Shown: positions 53,301 through 64,000 of the stretch, in pieces
How positions within the stretch are numbered: the stretch's first letter is position 1
Layout of the letters: each line of letters begins with the position of its first letter
Origin: Myoxocephalus aenaeus
Taxonomy: Eukaryota; Chordata; Actinopteri; Perciformes; Cottidae
Reading direction: 5' to 3'
NCBI GenBank assembly: GCA_038501785.1
Contig: JBAMJR010000082.1
Coordinates: forward strand, 642,001 to 706,000
Length of the DNA stretch: 64,000 nt
Notes under the pieces: model-generated
Databases searched by the model: none
Told to the model about the DNA's origin: nothing
The model's input: the letters and a program-made list of their open reading frames with translations, nothing else
Position numbers and translations under genes: made by a program

Positions 53301-56300
53301 AACCAGAGCAATGTTTTTAATGTGATGTCGGCCATGTTATCTCTATATATATATATATATATGTTTTTTTTGCTGCTGTTTACATTCCTTATCATGCAAA
53401 CAAATAAATAAATGCCCTCCAGGAATGCACTCCTGAATTTATTTGTGTCATAATGACAATAAAAGATCCTTCAATCATTGAAATCCTTGAATTCATTAAA
53501 TAGTACCAAGCAAAGCACATGACTTGCGCACCAAAAAGAGGTGAAATTCATCACTTTTAGCACCGATTATGATTGGGAATATTAATCACAGGTGAAACGA
53601 ACCTTCTCCGGATCGCAGAGTCCAACGTCCACGGGATGTTTGTGGCTCCGAGCACCAGGACGCCCTCGTTGTTATTCCCGACGCCTGCAAAAGGGGAGGA
53701 GGTCAAATCTTTCTTTCCACATCATGAAACAGAAGGTCTGCCACCCGGGCGCGTCGCTCCTCGCTCACCTTGCATCTGGACGAGGAACTCCGTCTTGATT
53801 CTGCGCGCCGCCTCGCTCTCGTTCTCGCTCCTGGAGCCGCAGAGGGAGTCGATCTCGTCGATGAAGATGATGGAGGGCTGGTGCTCCCGGGCCAGAGTGA
53901 AGAGGCTCTTCACCAACCTGGAGAGAGAGGGAACAGCGTCAGCTCATCGCATTCAAACAGTATTAAAAATAAAGAACCGCCAGGGAGGGGGGCGGGGCCT
54001 CACTTTTCACTCTCGCCCAACCACTTGGACACGAGGTCGGAGGAGGAGATGGAGAAGAAGGTGGAGTTTCCGGCCTCCGTGGCCACCGCCTTCGCCAGGT
54101 AGGACTTCCCGGTCCCCGGAGGGCCAAACAGCAGGATCCCCCTCCAGGGGGTTCGCTTCCCTGCACAAATAGATGCCGCGTTATTTAAACCCTCCTCATT
54201 TTTCAGGGAGGTTTCAAAGCCGGCTGGTTGTTTTCAGTACCTTTGAACAGATGAGGGAATTTGATGGGCAGGATCACGGCTTCTTTTAAGGCTTCTTTGG
54301 CGCCCTCCAGTCCAGCGACGTCGTCCCACTTGATGTTGGGCTTTTCCATGACGATAGCGCCTGTAAGAGGGACGGGTTTAAATAAAGCAGATCAGTCATA
54401 TTCATAAGAGTTGAGATACGTTGGTGCCGAGTCTAAAAAACGTGACGTTACTAGTTTTTCCGCGCCCAGTCGTCCCGAGGAAGATGGAACATTTCGCTTG
54501 GTCCCTTTGGGTTTATCTGCAGTCTCACGGGATACAAAACACGCCCAAAACCTCCGGGATCAACGCAAAGTGTGTCATGTCAGGCCGTGGAACCGCAGAT
54601 AGACCTCCTGATAATCGGCCAGAGGAGAACCAGTTAACGCCTTAACTAGTTCCTGCTGGGCTAAATAACGGAGCTAACAGCTAACGTTAATGGAGGTTGC
54701 ATTGAGTGTTGGACTCTACTGTAAATTATGACTTTATTATGATGTGTTCACATGTTATCCTGCAAAAATCTGTTTTTGGGAAGAGACCGGAGTTCTCAAA
54801 GAAACGAATGCAAACAGTAATAAAGTGATGTTGAAGAGCATGGGATCATTTGTGTGTTTTTTTTAACCGTTGCATTGAATTGGGTTTCGAGAATGAAGTA
54901 ATTTCCCAGGTTTCGTATCGACTCCGACATGTCTGGTACCTGAGAGTTGATTTTCAAACTTCTTCTTCTCTGCGTCATCACCACTTTCATCCCTGGAATC
55001 AAACAACACTTTATTAATTAAACAAGTATTTGTTGCAGTAACACTTGATTTTACACACCCTGTAGTTTCCTAATAACTTCTTAGAATAAAACTGATATGA
55101 AAATGCAAATTCTTAACTAATAAATAATTGGGTATTATTTACAGGTGTTCATTTGGTGTTTTTATAAGTGAGTTCTTTGTTTTCACAACTCAATACACAT
55201 TTCTGCCAATGGCTTCACATTATTCCACTGAAATACTAGTTAGGAGGTAACTGCAGCAGCAAAGACGCTGGAAAATAAGACCACTAGGAAGTAAACAAGA
55301 ATGTAAACAATGCAAGTTTAAAAATGTTCAGAAAATAGTTTTTTGCAAATGTTTCATGAGGAAGGAAAGGAATTCAACATGTTTTTTTTTTTTAAACCTC
55401 AAAGACACACAAACAATTAAAAAGAATAAAAATGTCTTTGCACATCAAGTCCTTCTTTTTTTTCCTTCCTAAATCGTTGCACGTTTAAAAAATAAATACA
55501 ATCTTTTGCTCACCTCATGACATTGATGACATTGTGCCGACATAATCAATTCAGTTTGGTCTTTTATTGCCAATTTTCACAACGCAAACGTAAACTTTGT
55601 GCGTTTAAAAAAAACGAAAAAAAAACAGACGAGACTCAAACACCTGGCCCAGAACTTTGGCTCCATTTAGCTAAATAATATAAATACGTTGTAGAAAATC
55701 ACCCCCGTGAGAATGAATTTAAGAAAGAACCGCGGGGTGACGCCGCCTCACCCTTTGTCGTCGGACTCCTTGACGGGTTTGGCCGGAGGAGCGTTCTCCT
55801 TCTTCTTCAGGTACTCCTTCAGCTGCTCGGCCCGGTCCAGGTAGTCCAGGCACTTGGCTCGGATGCTCTGCGCCGCTCGCTCGCCCTGGGCCTCGTCTGC
55901 AACACAGGAAGTCAAGTCAGACGACACGGAGAATCACGCAGAAATCAGGACTCAGACGGCGATCCGATGGCTGCTCACACTTGACCACATGGAGGAAGTA
56001 CTGGACGGCGTTCTGGTAACACCGCAGCGCCTCTTCGTAGTTCTTGGCTTTGTCCTCCGCTGCAGCTTTGCTGGCGAGATCGATCGCTTTCTGCAAACAG
56101 GCAACGAGAAAACCAACTTTAAAACGTTTACAGGTCGTTACTTGTGTGTTTATTAACGGATAATAATCACTTCACACATGCGTTGTAGTTAAAGGACGAT
56201 AATACAAACTTTGCAAGGTTGCAGCAGGTTTTTCTATTTAGTAATAAGGCTGTTATAAATGTTGTGAACACATCAACAAATCTCTATTGTTAACAATTGA

Positions 56301-57131
56301 TTTATTAACTAATAATAAAGCCATTAGTTGCAACATATAAAGTTTTAATATGGGTAAGTACTGAAAGGGCAGTGTCTAACTAATTAAATTAATTAAAATA
56401 AAAATGACCAATACAACCTAGTCAAAATATTACAAGTACAAATGATTCATTCTATTAAAATCCTGCTTAAGAAAAGGTACAGAAGTATTATCAGTAACAT
56501 GTATTTAAAGTATAAAAATATGACATATTATAGTATATTAGATAGTTCACATTGTTGTAGCTGGTTTTTAACTAACTTTATATACAGTTAGGAAGTTTAA
56601 TCCAGTGAGATAAATAAATGGGAGAAGAATAAAGAATTAAAACATTTTACTGCACACATTTGTATGAAGTTTTTGGCCTTTTCTCAAATCTTTTCTTCTA
56701 GTCAAGTATTGTTTGATTTGAGTGTCAAACTTTCTTTAAAATAAAAGTTTAAGTTTAAAGAGGAAAGACATCTGAACCGTAACAATGGAAATAAACTTCT
56801 TCATACATGTTTTCAGCATCTGTGAAGTGATGGAAAGGGGATGTTTTTTTCCCAACCTGGCAACCCAAACGTTATCACCCACTTGCAGCTGATCCACAAA
56901 ACATGACTAAATAATTGATTAAATGACAATAAAGACATAAATTATTACTTCTAACACCTGGCACAGAGGTAGTTCCTCTTTAAGTTTAAATACACGTAGT
57001 TTTACACGTTGAATCGTGATTATTTTAGTTTTATCCGGAGCTTCTCTAAAAGCAGTTTGACGCCTCTTGATGTCCGTGTTTTGTAAGCAGGTAAAAAGTT
57101 AGTCACTCACCTGTAAATTCCCTCCAGCCAT
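50356..57131 (-). CDS. vps4b: Vacuolar protein sorting 4B, ESCRT AAA ATPase
   Basis: Eleven exons: 57131-57111, 56090-55979, 55896-55752, 54992-54940, 54360-54241, 54160-54004, 53917-53769, 53684-53603, 52084-51865, 50695-50555, 50457-50356. They total 1302 nt and code for 433 residues (human VPS4B 444). VPS4 disassembles ESCRT-III filaments in multivesicular-body sorting, cytokinesis and membrane repair. The MIT domain (1-75) has LQKAIDLASKAAAEDKAKNY and QYFLHVVKYEAQGE. Walker A is GPPGTGKS (163-170), Walker B is IIFIDEID with Glu224, and SRSENESEAARRIKTEFL is the classic VPS4 block. The C-terminal helix ends KKFTEDFGQEG. The acidic linker (ESGDDAEKKKFENQLSGAIV) is shorter than in human VPS4B, which explains the length. 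The exon-2 donor at 55979 (AAGT|GTGAGC) is the one that keeps frame. Confidence 0.97.
51590..51675 (-). repeat. Single dispersed unit of the 73-bp CTCF-like repeat
   Basis: In vps4b intron 9. Inverted relative to the array at 63021-63445, it shares AGAGGAGTCGCCCCCTGGTG and GAGAGAATGCAGCTTTAA. The CTCF-like core is at 51638-51649. Confidence 0.75.
52390..52690 (+). mobile_element. LINE 3' fragment with (ATTC)n tail
   Basis: It ends CACCAAATTTCCCCTCAGGG, then ATTAATAAAGTAT and (ATTC)n, the typical 3' end of fish LINEs of the L2/Rex type. Upstream words (ACATTCCTGCCAACGGCATT) fit the end of the last ORF. It is too short to classify firmly. Confidence 0.55.
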
Positions 57132-57690
57132 TTAGCTTCTGATACGTCGGTCAAACTTTAGCTCGAGATAAAACTGTAGACCCGTTTCTTTATTGTTGTT
57201 GTTGTTGTTGTTGTTGTTATCTGCTACTTACGTTTCATTATTAAAAAAACAACAACTTCAAAACGCAAAACAAACTCGTCTCTCTTCTTCCGCATTGACA
57301 AAAAAAAGAAAGAGGACAGTCACTTCCGCGGTGGTCACGTGACAATGTTGTTGTCCTAAAACGGCTGCTGTGAGCTCAGTAAAGTCTCACATTTATAATC
57401 AAATATCATCTTTAAACGTTTATACCTGGACGTGAATATTTAGAGTTGATTATTATTTACTTTGCAGGAATAAAAAATAGAACAATAAAAGTGAGTCACA
57501 GGTGTACATCTGAAAATACTGACCTCTAGTGAATAAAAGTCGTTATAACTAAATCATATTTCAACTAAAACTAATATATATATATATATATATATTTGAT
57601 TATAAGTATTATACTGATCTGCGACTTTTCAAAATAAAATCCCTAATCCTCACACGTTAAATAAAAATGCACGCTGCCACTAATGGATTG
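57132..57690. other. vps4b 5' flank
   Basis: GTTGTT repeats (57195-57225) and a short GC-richer patch with a CACGTGAC box (57344-57351) lie upstream of vps4b. No gene is seen up to the ankrd29 3' end. Confidence 0.45.
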
Positions 57691-57706
57691 AATAACAAAT
57701 TTACAC

Positions 57707-57712
57707 TTTATT
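57707..57712 (-). terminator. Candidate poly(A) signal of ankrd29
   Basis: AATAAA on the coding strand 340 bp past the stop. Another lies at 57880-57885. Confidence 0.4.
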
Positions 57713-58053
57713 ATATCTAATAATAATTAAAAAAGCAAATAAAAAGTGTGCAAAATATCTAGAAATCTTACAACAGAAAAATAAATGCATATACTGCCGT
57801 GACAGAGTAAAGGAGATGATGCACATGGCAGACAAAATGCATTTTGGTTGCATATGTGTTGCTCCAGACTAAGTCCAGGTTTATTCAACATATGACGGCT
57901 TCATTTCAGTCGCAATCAAAAGCAAGCACCATATATAGTACATAGATTGACACTGTATTGTTGTTTTACCCCCCCACCCCTCATCATCATCATCATCATC
58001 ATCATCAGTCGGTGTGGAAGAGGCAGGCGTGAAGGACGGACTCTGGTTGGTCA

Positions 58054-61000
58054 TCAACTGCCTCCGTTTGAGATTTTTGGATGCAACACCTTCAGGATGC
58101 GATCGCTCTTTGTGAGATCTGCAGGGAGTTCATTATTCTGCAGAAGAAGAAGAAGAAGAAGAAGAACAAATTAAAATAAACACACGCAATAAATATTTTC
58201 ACAAGATCGAAGTTGTCCGCTCGTCTCTTAGATCTCGGCGCCTCACATTGTTGGGTACTGCCGGGTCTGCGTTGGCTCTGAGCAGCAGAAGGACCGTTTG
58301 AAGATTTCCGCCCATGACAGCAGCGTGAAGGGCAGTGGAGCCGTTCTGCACACGACAAATAAAGATGAACAAACATAAACCTGCTCTTTATCCACATTAA
58401 AGGAATAGTTTGACATTTTGGGAAATACGCTTTGTAGGATCAGGGACAATGAGCCCCACCAGGCCTCCTACACAGAAGCAAGACTTTATACCGTACTTTT
58501 CGGGTTATAAGCCGCTACTGCCTTCGGTCAGTGTCCCCGACAGCTCCCCGCTGTAGCCAGCTGGGGCTCCTGCTAGCGCTCCGTCACTTCCCCGCTAACT
58601 TCCGCTAGCTCCCTGAAAACCACCGAAGGTAGCGGGACCAGGCTCGACACCCGACTTGGGCAGAGGGGACGCGGGCAGTAGCAGCAGCAGCGGGCAGTAG
58701 CAGCAGCAGTGGCCGGTAGCAGCAGAAGCGCTAGCTAGCAGCGCTACTAGCTTGCTACAGCGGGGACACTGATCAGCCGTAGGAGCGGCTTATAACCCGA
58801 AAAGTACGGTAGATGTGGTTGTTTCGTGTCTGTTTTTTACTCGTTACGCATCTCTCTGTTGTTTTGTGTCTCTTTGTTGTTGTTTTCGTAGTTATTTCTG
58901 TCACGCTTCATAGTCGCCGTGCATGTCTTTGTGTTTCTTTTGCAGCTGGTTTCTGTCTCATTGAGGTTGGTTTGGTCTCTTTGTGGTTGTTTTATGTTTC
59001 TTTGTGGTCACGTTGAGTCTCTTCCTGGTTGGCACGTGTCTCTTTTGAGTGACATTTTGTCGGTGAAGGCCGGGTTGTAGAAATAAAACCCATTTAGTTC
59101 ATTTTCATGTAGCTGCGACCACATTTATCTAAAACAAATCCTCCTCTCAGAGGAGTCACGTCACGAGAGTAAGGAGGATTTTTTTCTCGTAAAATGTCCG
59201 GTATAATCGGTAATACCCTTGTTGTCACAGGTTTAATAAACGATGGAGGGTTCCTCACCAAACAGCATCACTAATGCTTGGTCCTTTTTAAGGCTTAGCT
59301 TAGCATAAAGACCACTAGCCTGGCTCTGTCCAAAAAACACCAGCACCTCACGAAGCAACAAGGTTTAATTAATGTATTTTAATCGGGACAAAACAACAAC
59401 ATAAGTGTAAAAACTTTAAAAGCCAGCCAGTCAGAGCCCGGCTAGCTGTTTCCCCCTGTTTCCAGTCTTTATGCTATGCTAAGCTAACTGGCTGCCGGCT
59501 GGAAAGACGTGACATAACTCTTGAGGTTTGAGGTTTCACCGTACAGACAGGAGAGCGGTCTCCATCTCCTCATAAAACTCTCGGCATGAAAGCGAGTGCG
59601 TCTGTTTTTTAAAAATGGCGGCGGCATCGTCTACCTTGAGAATTCCAATGGAAGGAGAAAACTTGAGCAGCTCCTCGATGACGCTGTTGTGTCCCTTAAA
59701 AGCAGCTTTGAATAACGCTGTTGATCCGTCCTGGAAAGACAACACAGAAAGCCTCGAATTAGCTCACAAAACGAGCTCCACTCAAGCTCCTCTTACTCAC
59801 TTGCTCTGAGGCTTTCAACTAATAACACATGGTCCTCATCAGCAGATTGGAATGATACAGGGGGACGAAACAACTCATTAATCGCTTTATGTACACTTTT
59901 ATGTGCTTTGTTGACTCTAAAAGAACGACATACTCGTCTGTCAGCGTCCCGATCTGCACCCCGTAAGAGCAGCACCCTCACCGCCTCATTGTGACCCATC
60001 TGGGCTGCCATCCACAGGGCGGCGGTGCCGTCCTAAAGGACCCACGGGTGCAGAGGCAAAGGGCGAAAGAGGAATATTAGAGTGAATGCAGGCATGAGAG
60101 CAGGCGAGAAAGAGGTGCTACAAGCCCGTTAAATCTCTAAAAACGCTGAAGCGGCGAGGGCATTACCTCCCTGGATTGGTTAACCTTTGCACCAGATGAC
60201 AGCAGCTGACGGATCACAGTCACATGACCCTCCTGAGCGGCGAGAAACAGAGGGGTGGCGCCGTCCTGAAACACAAAAGACTCTTCTGACACGCTTTCCA
60301 CTTATATTGCCGTCAGAAAAGCTTCCAAGTATCATGCAATAAAGTATTCATAACACATGACTACTATTTTATAAATACATGTATGTGCAGTCAGGTTGTT
60401 TTCACCTGCCAAAGGACAGACACTTATCCTGCCAAATGTCAGTCGTGTCTGACTCAGCAGTCCGCAAAAACCTGAGCGGCTGGATTCCAGCTGCCGGGGA
60501 CATTGTGTGCAACTAAGCACGATGTTGCTGACAGACTGAGAGGAGACGGGTGTAAAAGAGAGGCTGAGGAGGAGGCTCACGTTCAGCTGGTCGTGAACAT
60601 TGGCTCCATTCTTCAGCAGGGTCTCCACCACCTTGGAGTGTCCGTACTGAGAGGCGGCGGTGAGCGCTGTGCCACCGTCCTGCCGCAAGAAACCACAAGA
60701 AAAAACAGGCTAGCAGTGAGGAAAACATGACGGGTCACCGCTGTGTGTCGCATGCTGCAGAGAGAACATGTCTAAAGTCTCCAGAGGAGTGGAAAAGAAG
60801 CCTGAGCAGCATGTTTTGTGACGGAGCCTAAAGTGTCAGCCGAGACACAAAATGACCACAAGGAGACACAAAGCAACTACAAAGATATGCAAAAGGACTA
60901 CAAAGAGGGGCAAAACTACCACAGACAGAAGAAATAGCCGACAAAAACGACCAAAACAATGACATAGTGACATGAAACAACTACAAAGAGACAGAAAACA

Positions 61001-62672
61001 ACTACAAAGAGATGCAAAACAACAACAAAAACGGGTAAAATGACCACAGACAAAAAAGATTATGAAGACACACAGAAACGCACAATCACTATGAAAAGGA
61101 GCAAGACGCTGCAAAAAGACACAAAACAACTACAAAAGGGGCAAAATAACCACAGACAAAGAATAATTAGCCTACAAAATGAACAAAGCAGCTTCAAAGT
61201 GACACAAAACAACAATCAGAAACAAAATAAACAAAAAAAAACACTACAAAGAGACATTAACAACAAGAAACAGATGCAAAGCAGCTGCAAAGGGACAAAG
61301 AGACTCACAACGACCAGGAAAAACGATCAGACAAAAAAGCACAACAAATAGACACAAAACAACTACAAAGAGACTAAAAGGGACAACAAACAGACACAAA
61401 ACGACTACAAAGAGACAAAAGGGACAACAAATAGACACAAAACGACTACAAAGAGACAAAAGGGACAACAAATAGACACAAAACGACTACAAAGAGACTA
61501 AAAGGGACAACAAACAGACACAAAACGACTACAAAGAGACAAAAGGGACAACAAACAGACACAAAACGACTACAAAGAGACAAAAGGGACAACAAATAGA
61601 CACAAAACGACTACAAAGAGACTAAAAGGGACAACAAACAGACACAAAATGACTACAAAGAGACAAAAAGGACAACAAATAGACACAAAATGACTACAAA
61701 GAGACAAAAAAGCACAACAAATAGACACAAAACGACTACAAAGAGACAAAAAAGGACAACAAATAGACACAAAACGACTACAAAGAGACAAAAAGGACAA
61801 CAAATAGACACAAAACGACTACAAAGAGAGAAAAATGACAACAAATAGACACAAAACGACTACAAAGAGACAAAAAAGGACAACAAATAGACACAAAACG
61901 ACTACAAAGAGACAAAAAGGACAACAAACAGACACAAAACGACTACAAAGAGAGAAAAATGACAACAAACAGACACAAAACGACTACAAAGAGACAAAAA
62001 GGACCACAAACATTAAACAACTACAAGGAGAGAAAAAAGACTACAAAAGCAGCAAAACTACAAAGACGTGCCAAACGACTACAAAAGGGGCAAAACAACC
62101 ACAGACAAAAAAAGCCAACAAAGACACATAACATGACCACTTAGAGACCGAAACAACATAAAAAACAGGCTAAAACACTGCAAAGTATTGTGTGTATTTG
62201 AGGCCCTTCCACATGTCTGCAGAGGCCTCGTCGTCTCGTGACCCGCCCACGCTTAGCAGTCTGAGTCACGTCTGAGACGACGGCATCGCACCGGTCTGCG
62301 TCACACCCAGAATTATAGAGACGGTGATTTGCGTCCGTACCTTCGTCTGGAACTCAGTGGAGGCACCGAACTCAAAGAGGAGCTTCACGACGTCGTCGTG
62401 TCCCTGCTGCGAGGCGAAGAACAGGGCGGTGGAACCCGTCTGCAAAGAGATGCATCTGTTTGCATTTCACTTTAACTTTGTTTGCATGTAATTTAAAACA
62501 TATTCAATTCAATTGCTCATTAGTCTCCAGAAGCAGTCAGTTAATTTACTTTAATTAAAAATAAGTATCCTACCTCTCTTTGGTAGTTGATGTCGGCTCC
62601 CTGCATGATGAGGTCTCTGGCGCACTCATAATGGCCGCTGTAGGACGCCACCATCAGCGCCGTCGTTCCATA
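58054..62672 (-). CDS. ankrd29: Ankyrin repeat domain protein 29, 5'-partial
   Basis: Eight exons are seen: 62672-62574, 62439-62341, 60679-60581, 60265-60167, 60032-59934, 59730-59635, 58345-58247 and 58137-58054. Seven of them encode exactly one ankyrin repeat each (99, 99, 99, 99, 99, 96, 99 nt), all in the same phase. Each begins (D/N/T/Y)G(S/T/G)(T/A)AL and continues GH..V...LL..GA. The last exon encodes a 27-residue tail, NNELPADLTKSDRILKVLH onward. Repeats such as TGSTALFFASQQGHDDVVKL, DGGTALTAASQYGHSKVVET and ELLKFSPSIGILK match vertebrate ANKRD29 in order. The function is unknown; by analogy it is a protein-interaction solenoid. The N-terminal exon(s) lie beyond 64000 or were not recognised at 62673-64000. 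Confidence 0.94.
58491..58809. mobile_element. TA-flanked palindromic MITE, copy 3 (ankrd29 intron)
   Basis: 319 bp with ends CCGTACTTTTCGGGTTATAA and the complement, flanked by TA at 58489-90 and 58810-11. It has the same interior grammar (GCTAGC, CAGCAGCAG, CGGGACCAGGCTCGACACC) as copies 1 and 2, but a diverged terminal sequence, so it may be a sister subfamily. Confidence 0.85.
58815..59045. repeat. Inverted remnant of the ACTACAAAGAGACAC repeat
   Basis: TTGTGTCTCTTTGTTGTTGT and TTTGGTCTCTTTGTGGTTGT words are the reverse complement of the minisatellite unit at 60840-62135 in the same gene. Confidence 0.6.
60840..62135. repeat. 41-44-bp minisatellite, about 1.3 kb (ankrd29 intron)
   Basis: Units read GACACAAAACGACTACAAAG, then AGACAAAAGGGACAACAAATA. 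It is cleanest from 61335 to 62010, with older and more divergent copies at both sides. The strand is strongly A-rich and T-poor. It lies in the intron between ankrd29 exons 62439-62341 and 60679-60581. Confidence 0.92.
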
Positions 62673-63020
62673 CTGGAAAGAAACACGGCGACGATAAGTG
62701 AGCGGAAGAAAAAACGTATTTCACGAGACAGCTGATGAGAAGAGAGACGATGGAGATGAAGATGGAAGAGTTGCAAACTGTCAAACTTGCAGAAACACGC
62801 CAGGCACCGAAACATTACGACAAAGTCAGGAGTTTGTTTTCAACGATAAACAAGCAACCTTTCATGTGTTTTATTGGAAATGACTGGAACACAGAAGAGA
62901 TGACAGAAAGGTTTAAAGGAGACATATCGTGGTAGTCTTCAGGATCGTACTTGTATTTTGGGATTGTAGTTCTATACTTGAACATGTTTTCATGCTTTAA
63001 TGTAAAACTGAAGTGTCTTA

Positions 63021-63445
63021 AAGCTGCATTCTCTCTACTGACCACCAGGGGGCGACTCCTCTGGTTGTATAGAAGTCTATAATTCATGTGTTAAAGCTGC
63101 ATTCTCTCTAATGTCCACCAGGGGGCGACTCCTCTGGTTGTATAGAAGTCTATAATTCATGTGTTAAAGCTGCATTCTCTCTAATGTCCACCAGGGGGCA
63201 ACTCCTATGGTTGTATAGAAGTCTATAATTCATGTGTTAAAGCTGCATTCTCTCTAATGTCCACCAGGGGGCGACTCCTATGGTTGTATAGAAGTCTATA
63301 ATTCATGTGTTAAAGCTGCATTCTCTCTAATGTCCACCAGGGGGCGACTCCTCTGGTTGTATAGAAGTATATGCTTCATGTGTTAAAGCTGCATTCTCTC
63401 TACTGACCACCAGGAGGTGACTCCTCTGGTTGTATAGAAGTCTAT
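63021..63445. repeat. 73-bp tandem array, six units, each with a CTCF-like core
   Basis: The core CCACCAGGGGGC (or a close variant) begins at 63042, 63115, 63188, 63261, 63334 and 63407, exactly 73 bp apart. Units share GTTAAAGCTGCATTCTCTCT and GGTTGTATAGAAGTCTATA. The sixth unit has CCACCAGGAGGT. The core agrees with the CTCF consensus CCASYAGRKGGC; binding is inferred. Confidence 0.9.
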
Positions 63446-64000
63446 ATAAATGACTCTACTTCTCTCTTGATGTATTCCCTCAGTAAACATTGTAAACATG
63501 AGTTTATGTCTCAATCTCTAGTTTCAAGTCTTCTTCAATACAGCATGATGTTCATTTAGTAAATTATGCTCATTTAGAGTCAAACAGACCATAAAGCAGG
63601 GGACGCTTTAGGGGCGGGGCTACAAGGTGATTGACAGGTCGCTACGAGTCTAAAAATTCCTTATTCAGCTTTGGGTTGTACGTAGCTCCACCCTCTCGTG
63701 TCACTTCTGGTTGCCACTAGTTATTTTTACATCTAAATGTGCTCAAGAATTCACCTGAATAATTTATTTTTAGTAATTCAGACAAAGCACGACTTCAAAG
63801 ATCAGTGAAGTTTGATATCACCGCGTCAATCATGACTCATCATCAGGCAGAGTCGTGATCTGTTAGACAGCCGACGTTCCTTTATAGTGCACTCAGACAC
63901 TAAATTGATTTATTTTTTTGTTGACAGACCAGCTCATGTTGTTTCTCCTTTTCTGCCATGTCATGTTTTTTCTTTCTTATTTATTTGGGAATGTTATTTG
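63446..64000. other. No feature recognised at the right edge
   Basis: If ankrd29 continues upstream this is an intron. I see no exon that fits its missing N-terminus. Confidence 0.4.

Noticed and set aside
53573..54172. 199-codon plus-strand ORF over vps4b exons
   Set aside because: It is antisense to vps4b exons 6-8 and has no recognisable domain.
55979..55982. vps4b exon 2 donor at AA|GTGTGAG
   Set aside because: It would put exon 3 out of frame. The donor two bases further (AAGT|GTGAGC) restores the conserved KYEAQ.
61244..61844. Minus-strand ORFs with repeating SLCSRFVSICC/CLFVV
   Set aside because: These are translations of the 41-44-bp minisatellite and lack any start context or conservation argument.

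Overview
The window is vertebrate nuclear DNA, almost certainly from a ray-finned (percomorph-type) fish. It has compact multi-exon genes with GT-AG introns, long CA and AT microsatellites, fish-type MITEs, LINE/SINE tails, a Tc1 transposon and a retroviral remnant. Ten protein genes are recognisable from their own translated exons. For nine of them every coding exon is in the window, and the exon lengths add up to an uninterrupted frame.

Layout. 1-3441: part of an endogenous retrovirus on the minus strand, with one LTR, primer-binding site, gag remnant and RT remnant; the rest lies left of the window. 5107-11803 (-): slc35d1, a nucleotide-sugar transporter, 12 exons. 13778-15346 (+): aqp12, an unorthodox aquaporin, 3 exons. 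18056-19840 (-): rpp21, an RNase P/MRP subunit, 4 exons. 21270-27158 (-): pak2, a p21-activated kinase, 14 coding exons plus an inferred 5' UTR exon. 30050-32091 (-): pigx, GPI-anchor mannosyltransferase I subunit, 6 exons. 32535-33465 (+): cep19, a ciliary protein, 2 exons, head-to-head with pigx. 35831-39353 (-): ing5, a PHD-finger chromatin reader, 8 exons. 43853-46432 (+): plekhb2 (evectin-2), 6 coding exons, with a Tc1-like transposon in its 5' intron. 50356-57131 (-): vps4b, an ESCRT AAA ATPase, 11 exons. 58054-62672 (-): ankrd29, ankyrin repeats, with the 5' end outside the window.

These are unrelated housekeeping genes, not a pathway cluster. The pak2-pigx-cep19 block keeps the order known from human 3q29. 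From memory, aqp12 and ing5 are both at human 2q37, and vps4b and ankrd29 are both on human chromosome 18. The window therefore looks like a mosaic of ancestral vertebrate blocks.

The most unusual content is non-coding. There are three copies of a TA-flanked, GCTAGC-rich palindromic MITE and a second foldback family in at least four places. A nearly perfect 36-bp hairpin with a 2-nt loop lies in the plekhb2 3' UTR. Six 73-bp tandem units in the 5' part of ankrd29 each carry a CTCF-like core. Three splice acceptors have TG microsatellites as their upstream tract. I saw no convincing novel protein system, and no tRNA, rRNA or CRISPR array.
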